A stretch of DNA of 64,000 bases from Epiperipatus broadwayi (taxonomy: Eukaryota > Onychophora > Udeonychophora > Euonychophora > Peripatidae): NCBI GenBank assembly GCA_028023455.1, contig JAQFVV010012446.1, forward strand, positions 7,067,501-7,131,500, given 5' to 3'. The position numbers and the translations under genes are program-made. Numbering within the stretch: position 1 is the stretch's first letter; each line of letters begins with the position of its first letter. Below the pieces are notes generated by a model. That model worked only from the letters and a program-made list of their open reading frames with translations. It made no database searches and was not told the origin of the DNA. Shown one piece after another: positions 30,614 to 42,529 of this stretch.

Positions 30614-33540
30614 ATGGAGTGGAACAATAACATATATGAATGTCTAGTTAATGATATACAAAGTTTTAAAGAAAAGGGGAAGAGAATAATGGTTAGAGGG
30701 GATATGAATGGACATATTGAAGATGGTGTAGATAATAAAAATAGACAGCTTTTGAAGAAATTTTGTCAGAAAATGAATTTGAGTATTGGAAATTTATTAA
30801 ATATTTGTAAGGGGCAACACACTGGTAGAGAAAAAGGGAATGAATAAAATATGTAAAATTAAGGTGTTTGATAATGAAGAAAAAGTATGCACTAATGATC
30901 ATAACTTCATTGTAATTGAAATGATTAGTAATGTGATGGAGAATAGAAATAATAATGAAAGATGTGGATGGAGAGTGAATGATAGGAATAAGTTGGAAGA
31001 ATATAAAATACAAGTTGAAGAAATCATGGAAGAGTTGGTTGGGGATGAGTATAATGACTGGTGTAAAGAAGTAGAAAAAGTGCCATATAGGATTTAGGTG
31101 AGAATATTTCGGATGAATAAGAGTAATAAAAAAATGAGAATTAGTAAAAGTGTAAAAGAGAGGAAAAAAGCATGCAGAGAACAAAAGTGTGCTATTAAGA
31201 ACAAGGAAAGTGAAAAAGATATTAATGCTAAATGGCAAAAGTACTTAGAAAAGAAGAAGGCTAAAATAGATAATTATATAGAGAGAATGAAATTGAATAA
31301 TAAATTGTTGGAGGATATTAATAAAAGTGGAAGAGATGGGAGTAAAAAATTTTGGAATTACATTAAAAGGAGAAATGTAGGGGAGAGAGATATAGTATTA
31401 CTAGATGATGAGGGAATAGAATGTAGCTCTAGAGAAGATTTAGAGAGAATCTTAGATATGTAATGAATATAGAAAAGATGTTAAATGTGAAGGATAGAGT
31501 GATAAAAAACATGAAAGCATATAGTAATGGAAATATTAGGTTTTCAGAAAATGAACTGAATGAGGTAGAGAAAAAACTGAAAAGTGAAAAGGCAAGAGGT
31601 TTAGATAGGGCAAAAGTAAAGTTATTATCTAGTTTTAATAAGATGGCACAAAATAGAGTTTTTCCGAGTAGTTGGAGTAATACAAGAGTAAGATTATTAT
31701 TTAAAGGAAAGGGTAAGGATCATAGAAAGTTAAATAATTATAGACCGATAGCAGTAACATCAGTTTTATATAAAGTTTTCTCATATATGGTGGCTAGAAG
31801 AGTTGTAAATGAATGGAAGGACATAATGTAGTGGGGAAAATACAAGAAGGTTTTAGATTAGATAGGTGTATAGGAGATAGTTTATTTGTAGTTACACAAC
31901 TTATGGATATGAGTAGAAATTCAGGTAAACAGTTATATATGAGTTTTATAGATATAGAGAAGGCATATAATTGAGTAAATAGAAATAGATTATGGATAAG
32001 TTTTGCATATTTGGGAATGGATGCTTTGGTAGATAAGAAAATTATATGTAAATAATTATTATATATATCAATTGGAGAATACAGAATCAGTTAAAGTTAA
32101 AAATGGGGTGGGACTAGGGCAAGGATGCCCTATGTCACCTATTTTGTTTGTGTTGTATTTGAGTGAAATGGAAAGAGCAATAGAAAGATTTGGAAGAGGG
32201 ATTTTGCTAGGTCTTTTTTTTTTGCGGATGATATATTTTTGTATGCAGAAAGAAGAGAATATATGGAAGTTATGGTGAGGACATGTGCAAGGGTGGGTAA
32301 AGAGATGAGGATTAAATTTAGTGGGGGAAAAATCAAATATAATGATGGTTAATACTGGGGAAAGAGAAGATATGGATTTTTTATTGGGAGATATTAAGTT
32401 AAGTGTGGTGAATAGATATAGTTATTTGGGAATTATTTTAAGTAATCAGAAAAATTATTTGGATGAATGGGGAAAAAAAAGATAAATGAAGCAAAGAAAA
32501 TAAAAGGATTAGTAAAGAAATTAACACTGTTTTCATATAATAAATATGATGTAGTTAGAATTATATGGAAAGGAGTTGCAGTAGTAGGGTTAACATATGG
32601 TAATAATGCATTATGTGTTAGTAAAGGGGTATTAAACTACTTAGAAAAAATTCAAAGGGAAATAGAAAGACATGCATTGGATGCAGATATATGGACAGCA
32701 AGGGAGGCAATTTGAGGAGAAATGGGATGGACAAGTTTTCATATGAAAGTTGAAAAAGTAAAATAAAAATGTTTGGTAGATTGCAGTTTATGGTAATAAA
32801 AGAATAGCCAAAATAGTATTTAATTGGGTTATGAGTAAAGGACAGGCAACAAGATACATGAGAAAGATAATGTGGTATGCAAAAGATTTATATTTGTATA
32901 TAAGATGGAATGATTGTGTTAGGAGGATTGTTGAGTGTTATAGTGGTAAGGAATGGGATAAAAGAATAGATTTATTAATAAAGAATAGGGAGTTTGAGAG
33001 ATGGAGAACTAGTATGGAGAGTAAAAAGTTTAAATATATATAGAAGTAAACAGAATATTAGATGTGAGTTAATTTATGATAATAGCAAGGAAAGTAAGCC
33101 TCAAATGGAATCTTTAGCAACAAGGGAATATACACATAAATGGGAAAATATGGGTGATTTAGTCTGTAAGTTGTGTAAGGAAGGCATAGAAAATATTAGG
33201 CATCTGTTAATTGAATGTAAATGTCTGAAAGCAGAAAGGGTACAAATAATGAAGTTGTGGAAAAATAAATACAAACAAAATGATTTATACAGAAAGTGGC
33301 TTATTGGTTTTTTATGCTGGGTTTGGGAAAAAATATAGGGGTTTTAGATATAAAGGCCATGGAGTTGACAAAGATTATGTTATGGAATGGGATGGAGCAG
33401 AATAGAGAAGAATATGGGAAAACCTGTAATGGGGAATGGAAAGGGAAGTCAACGTGGCTAACAGGTTTCTTTGAGCATAGTTGCTGAGAGATTCCTCACT
33501 CCGTATAAGAAGATATCACATCACACTGAATTCTATTTTT
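30614..33540 (+). mobile_element. LINE family B, 5'-truncated relic
   Basis: Frames in order show the end of an endonuclease (RIMVRGDMNGHIE, about 30690), a coiled basic linker, and RT motifs RPIAVTSVLYKVFSYM (about 31745) and GVGLGQGCPMSPILFVLYL (about 32108). A motif C region near 32225 has lost its Asp-Asp. Then come WKGVAVVGLTYGNNAL and a C-terminal zinc finger (CKLCKEGIENIRHLLIECKC, about 33165-33230). At least six frame breaks are present. The 3' end is GTGGCTAACAGG...GAGATTCCT followed by TCACATCAC. The element belongs to the endonuclease-bearing LINEs with a terminal CCHC finger (I/Jockey/CR1 group), exact clade undecided. Confidence 0.8.
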
Positions 33541-35186
33541 AAAATTTTTTTTTTTTTTACTAAAATTGTTTGAAATTCTAAAAAAAAAAAAGTATTGTCA
33601 TCAGGAATATATATTTATGCAAAAGTTTTGATTATATCTGAAATTGCGAAGTGGTTGAAAATTATAAGATTTTATCAGACAGGGGGCATATAAAAAATAC
33701 ATTCAACGAAAGCAGACATATAATAATAATCAGCCTTGTATATTCAGTTACATAAGGTAATTCCAAATCCTTACTAATGATATTAGTATACATATATTTC
33801 ACTCAGCATATATTGATTTGTACAGATTATATCTTGAATATATTGTCATCAAAAACCTTTAAGGCATAAATAAAATAAAGACATGACCTATGTTCATCTA
33901 ATCTTACTTTTTACCTATGCAGAGGCAGAAATATTTGGGATTATACTCCTCTAGCAAAAACAAAAAATGCACTTACTTGGGGTAAATAAAATAAATAATC
34001 AAATAGCAGAAGTCTGGATGCAGGAAGCACCAGAACGGGATCGAGTCTTATGATCCAGAATTTGACATCCCACCATTGCATGAAACCAGAGATCAGCAAA
34101 TTGTCGCTCGTGAGCCAAATATGTTTCTTTGATCTCAATCTTACTGCTCATTTTATCATCATAAACATAAAGACATTTATTTCCTCTAGTAATTTGTAAA
34201 TAAATGTTTGATGATTCTAGAAGAAAAATATACGTTCATGTTGTTTCTTGAATTCCACCTTATCATGAATATTTAAATATAAATGTTTGAATAAATCAAA
34301 ATATCAACAAAAAAAAGGAATGTTTTGTATTTATTTTTAAGATTATTTTTATTTTTGTTAGGATATATAGAATCTATTATGTTTTATTGTTAATAAAAAT
34401 GTTCAAATATATTTGCGGGTAGATAGGGGACACAAAATGGCTCATTGTGTTAAAAAGTATGCTGACTACTGCTATGAACCATGCAAGGCATTATCCGAGT
34501 TTTTTATCTCCTTGGCCCCCATTGTTTCTCTGAAGTTGAGATCACAGGATGTGGACTTATTCTAGGATCACATGATCGTTTTCAAGACATTTAAACATTT
34601 ATTTTTCCATTCATCCTTTCCCGAATACAATTAACATTTTATTTTTGCAAATCCATTCTATTTGATAACTAAAATTTTACATTATTTAAATAAAGCTTTC
34701 CTAACATTTAATATATCCCTATGCACACATTTTCATAATATTCACGAATATTTACATGCTTTATTCATTTATCCATATGTTTTTAATATATGTAACAATA
34801 GTGTACCATAGACTAGCTAAAATATAGTATAAAATAGCTTAAGAAATATGATTAATAAAATCAAATATGTTGAGTTAGTTATATATTCCAGGGCAAAAAA
34901 ACAAACAGATAAAAACAAAATAGACTATCTAATTAATATATATTACCTATGTGTGCTATATAAAATCAGTAATAATCTATTTCAAACAGCTAAAGCACTA
35001 TATTAATTAATTAAACGGCAAATATAAAAGGAGAAAATAATATTATCAGTCAAAATAGAAGAGACTGTTGGGAAATTCATTATTACTGTATTCAAATTCA
35101 TAATGATTAACTAATTAAAATATAAGTAGAAAACTGGGACTCATAAATTTGCATTAGAACAAAATTTATCACTTGCATGCTTCAAG
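33541..35186. other. AT-rich sequence between two LINE-B relics
   Basis: No gene is recognised apart from a small open frame at 33999-34151. This gap separates two relics of the same LINE in inverted orientation. Confidence 0.4.
33999..34151 (-). CDS. Small ORF of 50 codons, product unknown
   Basis: ATG at 34151 to TGA at 33999. The peptide includes KIEIKETYLAHERQFADLWF and ends in SRSGASCIQTSAI, with a balanced composition unusual for this AT-rich DNA. It may be a small protein, an exon or a transposon fragment. No family is recognised and no promoter is visible. Confidence 0.25.
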   Translation of the reverse strand: MSSKIEIKETYLAHERQFADLWFHAMVGCQILDHKTRSRSGASCIQTSAI

Positions 35187-37140
35187 GTGATGTGATGTAT
35201 TGTGCTTCTCCTTAAACGAAGTCAAGAATATCTCAGCAATTGTGCCCAGATAAACCTGTTAGCCACTTTATTTTCCATTCCCCACTCTAAATTTTCCCAT
35301 AATCTGCTCTATCCCATTTCCACAACATAATCTTTGTTAACTCTATAACCTTTATATCTAAATCCCCCTTATCTTTTCCCAAAACCAGCATAAAAACCAA
35401 TAATTCACTTTCTGTATAATTACTTTTTTCATATTTATTCTTCCATAACTTCATTATATGTACCCTTTCTGTTTTCAAGCATTTACATTCAATTAACAAA
35501 TGCCTAATATTTTCTATTCCTTCCTTACATAATTTACAAAATAAATCACCCATATTTTTCCATTTACATGTATATTCTTTTGTAGCTAAAGATCTTGTTC
35601 GAGCCTTAAACAATAAACTACTTTCCTTACTATTATCATATATTAACTCACACCTAATATTCTGTTTATTTCTATATATATTTAAACTCTTTTTACTCTC
35701 CATACTATTTCTCCATCTCTCTAACTTTCTATTCTTTATTAATAAATCTATTATTTTATCCCATTCCTTACTACTATAACACTCAACAATTCTCTTAACA
35801 CAATCATCCCATCTTTTGTACAAATATACTGATATAAATTCTTTATGCAAATCTTTTGCATACTGCATTACCTTTCTCACCCATCTTGTTACCTGCCCTT
35901 TACTCATAACCCAATTAAATACTATTTTGGCTATTCTTTTATTATCCATAAACTGCAATCTACCAAACATTTTACTTTTCACATCTCTCATATAAAAACT
36001 TGACCATCCCATTTCTCCTTGAATTGTCTCCCTTGCTGTCCATACTTCTGCATCCAATGCATGTCTTCCTACTTCCCTTTGAACTTTTTCTAAGTAATTT
36101 AATATCTCTTTACTAACATAATAATGCATTATTACCATATGTTAACCCTACTACTGCAACTCCTTTCCATATAATTCTAACTACATCATATTTATTATAT
36201 GAAAACACTGTTAATTTCTTTATCAATCCCTTTCTTTTCTTTGCTTCATTTATCAATTTTTTCTCACATTCATCCAAATAATTTTTCTGATTACTTAAAA
36301 TAATTCCCAAATAACTATATCGATTCACCATACTTAACTTAATATCTCCCAATAAAAATTCTACATCTTCTCTTTCCCCATTATTAACCATCATTATATT
36401 TTATTTTTCTTCACTAAATTTTATCCCCATCTCTTTACCCACCCTTGCACATGTCCTCAGCATAACTTCCATATCTTCTCTTTTTTCTGCACACAAAAAT
36501 ATATCCACAAAAAAAAGACCTGACAAAATATATACTCCCTCACTATCTATTAACAGTATCTCTATCCCTCTTCCTAATCTTTTTATTGCTCTTTCCATTT
36601 CACTCAAATACAACACAAACAAAATAGGTGACATAGGGCATCCTTGCCTTAGTCCCACTCCATTTTTAACTTTGATTCTACATTCCCTAATTGATATATA
36701 TAATAATTGTTTTCATATAATTTCTTAATAATATCTATTAAGTCTTCATCCATTCCCAAATTTTCTAAACTTATCCATAATCTATTTCTATTTACTCTAT
36801 CATATGTCTTCTCTATATCTATAAAACTCATAAATAACTGTTTACCTAAATTCCTACTCATATCCTTAAGTTGTGTAACTACAAATAAACTATCTCCTAT
36901 ATGCCTATCTAATCTAAAACCTCCTTGCATTTCCCCCATTATATTATTCCCTTCCATCCATTTTACAACTCTACTAGCCACCATATACGAGAAAACTTTA
37001 TATAAAATCGAGGTTACTGCTATCGGTCTATAATTATTGAACTTTCTATGATCCTTACCCTTTCCTTTAAATAATAACCTTACTCTTGTATTACTCCAAC
37101 TACTTGGGAAAACTCTATTCTGATGGTACTGCAGTGTCGC
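35187..37140 (-). mobile_element. LINE family B, second relic (minus strand)
   Basis: The minus strand carries the same protein blocks as 31650-33540: NRVFPSSWSNTRVRLLFKGK, RPIAVTSILYKVFSYM, SFIDIEKTYDRVNRNRLW (motif A), GLRQGCPMSPILFVLYL (motif B) and GLFFVDIFLCAEK (motif C, one Asp lost). It ends with the CCHC finger (CKLCKEGIENIRHLLIECKC) and the same 3' end. It is truncated at the 5' end at about 37120-37140 within the RT. Frames break at about 36113, 36400 and 36650. It is somewhat better preserved than the plus-strand copy. Confidence 0.8.
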
Positions 37141-37992
37141 CTGGCGGCCACACTGACCATAGATCACAACTACCCAAAATTTATATTGACAAATGGTTTG
37201 AGATATGATATATATATATGTCTTATAGTGAAAATGGTTTAAGAATAAAAGCTTACCTATCTAATTAACACACATAAGCAAAATGTACTATTTAAGAACA
37301 ATAATTAGTTTATTTTACATAGCTAAGATAATATATTAAGTGAAATTAAGTAGAAAATAAATATTAGTCAGGAGAGAAGATTATTGTGAAATACATTATT
37401 TTGGTATCCAAATTCATAAAAAAAAGTCTCTCATAAATTTGTGTTAGAGAGATATCTAATGATGATTTCATGAATTCCGTACTAGTAATGATATTTATAA
37501 TTCAGAAAACTTATATTCTTTTAAGTTACATTAAGGAGGAAGGGGGGAAATATGAAACTATTGATGATACTATGTCTAAATATTTTCACATGTGGTAATG
37601 TCTATCGGTTGTTTGAGATGGAGGAAGATGAATATAGAGTGAAAAATCCTAAGCTCACATCCATTTACTTATATAAGAAACATTCAAATTTTCAAGCTTC
37701 CTACACCCAGCCGATACATCTTATACAACTGACATACATGATCACATCCATGTGAAAAAGATGGAGCTTGAAAGTTCCAAGTCCCTTATAATTACATTAA
37801 AAAACATTCAGTATACTGAATAAGCTAAAAATATATTTTAATAAGTTTATTGCATAATTTTATGTTTCTGCATAATTGTATGTGCATCTACAATAAGTAC
37901 TTAAGTAACCATTTGCAAGTCGAGTATAGAAGAGTGTGTTATGCTTTACATTATGGATAGATTTCTTATGTAATATAGTTTTATTAATGTTA
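37141..37992. other. Non-coding sequence with a fragment of the tRNA-like repeat
   Basis: 37690-37790 (ATACATCTTATACAACTGAC, ATGTGAAAAAGATGG) resembles the outer part of the foldback element at 51905-52575. The rest is unassigned. Confidence 0.4.
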
Positions 37993-38131
37993 AACTATTA
38001 AACATTACATGATTACCATTCTTTATGTTTACACAGAGGCAACTTTTACAGTAGCACCATTCATACATTGATCCATTGATTATCAGGCTTACACTGAGTG
38101 GTGCTACTATATGGAATTTTGCCTTTGTGTT
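37993..38131. repeat. Short foldback fragment
   Basis: ATTAAACATTACATGATTACC at the left and GAGTGGTGCTACTATATGGA at the right are end sequences of the common foldback family. The middle is deleted. Confidence 0.5.
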
Positions 38132-38157
38132 TTATTAATTTTACAATTACCAAAAAA

Positions 38158-38412
38158 TGTAATATAGAGAGCATATCAATAGCTGAAAGAAGCTCTTAAT
38201 TCCTAAGTGTGGTATGAGAAAATATTTAAAAATCTCTATCCAGAACGTTCCTATTCCCAGACCAATTGGTTTCGAGCTTATGGTCACCTCAGTGAGGGAC
38301 TAGAACAATCGGACTGGGATAGGAACATTCCGCATAGAGATTTTAAATATTTTCTCTTATTGCACTTCATGAATTATGAGGTTGAGATATTGGTACGCTC
38401 TCTATATTACAT
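38158..38412. repeat. Foldback element with minus-strand hammerhead-like apex
   Basis: TGTAATATAGAGAGC (38158) pairs with GCTCTCTATATTACA (ending 38412), and inner arms AAATATTTAAAAATCTCTAT and ATAGAGATTTTAAATATTT also pair. Near the apex the minus strand (38305-38262) reads CCCTCA, CTGAGGT, stem II remnant, GAAA, CCAATTGGTC, TGGG. Stem III here is ACC-AATT-GGT, a three-pair hairpin, and stem I is CTCA/TGGG. The last A of CTGANGA is T, so it is probably inactive. Confidence 0.65.
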
Positions 38413-39649
38413 ATTTGTAAATACAAACTTGTAAAAGCAATGTCACGCAATATATGACTTGCTTTATTGATTACTATAATTTTAATTACCAAAAATATAA
38501 ATTATGTGAAAGAAATTTTGGTAACAGTAAATCATGTTAGGAATTAATGTCAATCTGTAAAATGCACAGTTTATTATTGACATTCCTTGTATTTTTAAAT
38601 TGTACATAACATAGGTTTCTTTTTTTTTTTTTAAAAAAAAAAAAAATTCTGCAAATCTAAAAACTGAGACTTGTGAAATTTTAAATAAGAAAAGTTACCA
38701 ATAAATAAATTGAATTAAAATCCTAATCAAAAACATCTGCAATATTTGACTATTAAGAAGAAAAAAACTTAGCAATATTGAAAACAAGACACTGCTAAGG
38801 ATGCAGATAGCAGTTGATATTGATAGAAGTGTAGGGTATAAATGGACTGTAAACTACTTAATTATTCATTAATCATTATTCTTACAAAGCAACCATTGAT
38901 TCATTTCGATAATAAAAAATACCAATTCACAATTGGGAAGTATTGTAATAACTTTCATTATCATTTTCCAACTAACACTAAAAATATCTATCAGAATATG
39001 ATTTTTAAGATACATTGCTGAGTAAAAACATTATTTGAACTATCTTAAATGATTCTTGGAGACAGTGAAAAAAGATTAAAAACCCTAGTTAAAAGCCCCA
39101 TGTGTGTTAGAACCTATGATCTGTTCAATGTTAGTGAACCTTGACCTGTAAGCTTAGAAACTGAATGAAGCATATTGTGTGGAGAAATGAGCAATCACCA
39201 TATATAAAAGAATACAACATATAAGCAATAAAAAATTACTATAGTATCCAGAAAAATTATGCTCATAATTATAATTAAAGGATAAGTATGATCTTGAATG
39301 ACTTGGTATAGGTAAACCAAAGCTATTGAAAAATAAACTAGTAAAAAAATATTTTATGAGAAAGATTATATTTTAAATAAATCAATCAATGTCTTCTTTT
39401 TTAAAAAAAATAGCTCATTAATTTCAATATATATGCAAAACAAACCATATACATATTTTTTTGTAAATCTTGACTTATTATATGAACTATTATAAAGTAC
39501 AAAAAATATTTGTTTCAACTTTTGTCTTTTATCAAGGAACTAAAAAAATATACTAAAAAAAAAACAAATTGAGATTTAGAAAATTAATTTGGATTAACTA
39601 TATAAAAAAATGTATGTGCCATGTGAATTTTGTATTTGAATATATAGAT
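38413..39649. other. AT-rich sequence without recognisable feature
   Basis: Nothing recognised beyond poly-A/T tracts near 38620. Confidence 0.4.
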
Positions 39650-39845
39650 AAACAACCTCCAAACTTCCCCATTCTTTTTAAATTCATATAAAGTTACAAT
39701 AGACAAATGACCCCCAAGATGCATTTCATGCTGAACCAACACTCATCAGTTGGCCCAGGTCACCTTGGGGTAATTTGTCTTTTACTGTATCTTTATTTAT
39801 ATGAATTTAAAAAGAATGGTTAAGTATGGAGGTTGTTCAATATAT
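39650..39845. repeat. Hairpin element whose apex is a hammerhead motif
   Basis: 39650-39717 (AACAACCTCC...CCATTCTTTTTAAATTCATA...AGACAAATGACC) pairs with 39766-39842 (GGTCACC...GACAAATTACC-type strand, TATGAATTTAAAAAGAATGG, GGAGGTTGTT). The hammerhead core fills the interval, so the two arms are a continuation of its stem I. Confidence 0.8.
39706..39766 (-). ncRNA. Best hammerhead ribozyme candidate (type I)
   Basis: The minus strand reads TGACC-TGGG-CCAA (stem I, 5' side), CTGATGA, GTGTTG-GTT-CAGCAT (stem II: six pairs, three-base loop), GAAA, TGCAT, C, TTGG-G-GGTCA (stem I, 3' side). All invariant core bases are present. CCAA/TTGG and TGACC/GGTCA pair around an internal loop in stem I, as in natural type I hammerheads where loops I and II dock. 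Stem III is the palindrome ATGCAT, too short for a good hairpin but able to pair between two RNAs. The predicted cut is after the C complementary to 39718. Self-cleavage itself is inference. Confidence 0.7.
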
Positions 39846-40676
39846 CTATAAAGATATTATACATGGGAAAGGTGAATAAACCTGTATGCTTAAAATTAAA
39901 AATATATTAATCTGAGGTTTAAAGTTTATATCTGTGCTAGATGATAATCTCTAGTTTAGAAAAAGTTTCGTAATAATTTTATTTATCTGAGGTGGATGGT
40001 GTTAAGTGGAATGAGTTTCACAATGGTAAATAAAAAAAATGTAACAAGATATAAATAGGTAATAAATTAAATTTATAAATCTGAATTGTTTCTCGGTCTG
40101 CTTTTACAGAATAAAATCAAAATAACAAATTAATACAAACTTTACTAGGTACAATAAAAACATTTAACTCCATATTTTAATAAAATTGGACATTACTTTC
40201 GAACAGGCATTTTTTAAAAAAAGGATCGTTGTTTCCTTGCTTACAATCCCCAGCAAGCATCAATCGGCGACAAATTAAGAAAGCTGCTCTAAAACTAAAA
40301 TAAACGAAAGGCTTCATTGCAGAGTTCAAAAGTATCCGATACTACCACTGCTCTAAACTGTGAACCACTCAAAAGCTCTATGTATACTATTATCCTCATA
40401 AAAGTTGAGAGTGCAAAACCTTTAGATAGCTAGACAAATTATTAAGAGCTTGTATTATTCTTAGTGGGTCCCTTGATTTGATAACGAGTAGTCAAGAAAA
40501 AAAAATTAACCTTCAAATAAATTTTATAAACGCAAAATCAAAATAAAAGCTAGTCTCAGCTGCCTTTTACAATTTATACACTATTATTTAGTTTTGTAAA
40601 TGGACGGGGTAATGTGTAAATGTAATGTAAATTTTAATTTTCCAGACAAATGTGACGTGCTCTTTGAATATGTGGT
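39846..40676. other. AT-rich region downstream of H2A
   Basis: No gene is seen. It separates the histone pair from the repeat region. Confidence 0.4.
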
Positions 40677-40692
40677 GGCTCTGAAAAGAGCC
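40677..40692 (-). terminator. Histone 3' stem-loop of H2A
   Basis: The minus strand reads GGCTCTTTTCAGAGCC, the metazoan stem-loop bound by SLBP that directs non-polyadenylated 3' end formation in S phase. It lies 35 bases after the H2A stop. A purine-rich TCAAAGAGCA follows, a candidate U7 pairing element. Confidence 0.93.
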
Positions 40693-40727
40693 GTTTAAGA
40701 GTTGGCCATCGTTCATTCGAATGGCGT

Positions 40728-41108
40728 TTATTTGGACTTTGCCTTCTCGGTTTTCTTTGGGAGAAGAACAGCCTGGATGTTTGGCAGAACACCACCTTGT
40801 GCGATGGTTACACCTTGCAACAGTTTGTTCAACTCTTCATCATTACGGATTGCCAATTGCAAGTGACGAGGGATAATACGAGTCTTCTTGTTATCTCTAG
40901 CTGCATTACCTGCCAATTCAAGAACTTCAGCAGCTAAATATTCCATAACTGCAGCTAAGTAAACTGGAGCACCAGCACCAACACGCTCAGCATAATTCCC
41001 TTTTCGTAGAAGACGATGAATACGACCTACAGGAAATTGCAAACCTGCACGGCTAGAACGACTCTTGCTCTTTCCCTTAACTTTTCCTCCTTTACCACGA
41101 CCAGACAT
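40728..41108 (-). CDS. Histone H2A, replication-dependent
   Basis: A 126-residue intronless core histone. It starts [20 protein letters not shown] (arthropod-type N-tail), then [20 protein letters not shown], the acidic patch region with [13 protein letters not shown] and DEELNKLL, and the docking tail [20 protein letters not shown]. It forms the H2A-H2B dimer of the nucleosome. It is divergent to H2B with a 375-bp shared promoter, carries the histone stem-loop and lacks a poly-A signal nearby, all marks of an S-phase gene. The C-tail ends in KAKSK. H2A.Z- or H2AX-specific features (SQ-E-phi end) are absent. Confidence 0.97.
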   Translation of the reverse strand: MSGRGKGGKVKGKSKSRSSRAGLQFPVGRIHRLLRKGNYAERVGAGAPVYLAAVMEYLAAEVLELAGNAARDNKKTRIIPRHLQLAIRNDEELNKLLQGVTIAQGGVLPNIQAVLLPKKTEKAKSK

Positions 41109-41483
41109 ATTTACTTCAAATATAAAATATTACACACACAATTACAGAATTTAAAAAGATTGTGAATGAGCCAGAAATAATAGAGCTTACTATTTATACC
41201 CGAAAAAACAGATTTTGAAATCAAACAAGATTTGATTGGTTGATTAGCAACCAATCAAAATACGTCCTAATTTTTCGCTGTGGTCCGTGATGAGGCGGGA
41301 AATTTGAAATGATTTCCTGTTTCAAAATGCCACGTGAGTTAGGTGTGATGTATTTCCTGTTTTCACAATCCCTCATTAGCATATTTTTTCTCATAAATAG
41401 TTTGAGCAGTCACTTTTCTTCATTCATACAATTCTTTTTAGAAGTGTAATCGTTAGCTATAAACTTTCAGTCAAAGTATCAAC
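41109..41483. promoter_or_regulatory. Divergent H2A/H2B promoter
   Basis: TATAAATA on the minus strand (41191-41198) serves H2A, and ATAAATAG (about 41393-41400) serves H2B. In the middle GATTGGT and CCAATC (41234-41256) form paired inverted CCAAT boxes. GGCGGGAAATT (about 41294-41304) resembles an E2F site. The arrangement fits S-phase co-expression of the two subunits. Confidence 0.75.
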
Positions 41484-41855
41484 ATGCCACCCAAACCAAG
41501 TGCTAAAGGAGCAAAGAAAGCTGGTAAAGCTCAGAAAATCGCAAGATCTGGGGATAAGAAAAGAAAGCGTAGGAGGAAGGAAAGCTACAGCATCTACATT
41601 TATAAAGTTTTGAAACAAGTTCACCCCGATACCGGCATTTCCAGTAAGGCCATGACCATTATGAATTCTTTCGTCAATGATATTTTTGAACGTATTGCTG
41701 CAGAAGCTTCCCGTTTGGCTCACTACAACAAACGTTCTACCATCACCAGTCGGGAGATCCAAACCGCAGTCCGCCTACTCCTTCCCGGAGAATTGGCCAA
41801 GCACGCTGTGAGTGAAGGTACTAAAGCTGTTACCAAATACACCAGCTCCAAGTAA
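41484..41855 (+). CDS. Histone H2B, replication-dependent
   Basis: A 123-residue intronless core histone. A lysine-rich N-tail ([17 protein letters not shown]) is followed by [60 protein letters not shown] and the C-terminal helix [20 protein letters not shown]. The conserved Lys of AVTKYTSSK (ubiquitylation site of the family) is present. It pairs with the divergent H2A gene. The start ATG follows a short leader after the TATA-like box. Confidence 0.97.
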   Translation: MPPKPSAKGAKKAGKAQKIARSGDKKRKRRRKESYSIYIYKVLKQVHPDTGISSKAMTIMNSFVNDIFERIAAEASRLAHYNKRSTITSREIQTAVRLLLPGELAKHAVSEGTKAVTKYTSSK

Positions 41856-41883
41856 ATTTGGATTAAATAACCCAAATCAAAAA

Positions 41884-41899
41884 GGCTCTTTTCAGAGCC
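41884..41899 (+). terminator. Histone 3' stem-loop of H2B
   Basis: GGCTCTTTTCAGAGCC lies 28 bases after the stop, identical to the H2A stem-loop on the other strand. A purine-rich AAAAAAAGAG downstream is a candidate histone downstream element. Confidence 0.95.
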
Positions 41900-42529
41900 A
41901 CAACTTGTTTAAAAAAAGAGTAAAACGAATGTCTTTATAACGTAATTTTTTTACTACCTTTATTTTTAATATCTACGGTATTTAATTTTAAGCTTAAATG
42001 ATTGCATGCTATAACTATTGACCGCGTCTTTATTTAAAATTTTGGCTAATCCAGCCAGATTGCTTATTAATTTGGCTATACAATTAAGTTTCGAAATGGC
42101 TGGTTAATTCTTGTGCACTAAGCATATACTTAAATGTGTACGTGTTATCTATAAAATATTCAATCTAGCGGATAAGTCTGCATTTCGATACACAATTCGA
42201 TTTATGAAAGGATCCATAGCAATATTTCAATATAAGTAAAATTATAATAATACTGCAATTTTTCTTTTTTTAGTACAATATTTATAATTAGTGCAGCGTT
42301 AAGCAATGTTTAATTTCAATTTAAATTACAGACTTCTGTGAAATAAATGTAATGTTTTAGTTATGCACAATTTTTTTTATATACTGTATATAAAAATACC
42401 GATTACAAATCAGTCTAGTAATAGTTTGCTATCAACCCTTAACATTTATTAATTCGCATACATATTTGACGCTTTTAAAAAAATAAAGGAATTAAGCTTT
42501 TTGATTAAAATATTTATTAATTAAATAAC
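41900..42529. other. AT-rich sequence without recognisable feature
   Basis: No other histone gene (H1, H3, H4) is present here or anywhere in the window. Confidence 0.5.

Noticed and set aside
30693-31238. 181-codon minus-strand frame, Phe/Ile-rich and membrane-like
   Set aside because: It lies antisense to the purine-rich linker of LINE-B. The hydrophobic look comes from reading AG-rich coding DNA on the other strand.
40728-41108. Calling the H2A gene a variant (H2A.Z or H2AX)
   Set aside because: The docking domain and acidic patch are canonical, the SQ-E-phi tail is missing, and the histone stem-loop marks a replication-dependent gene.
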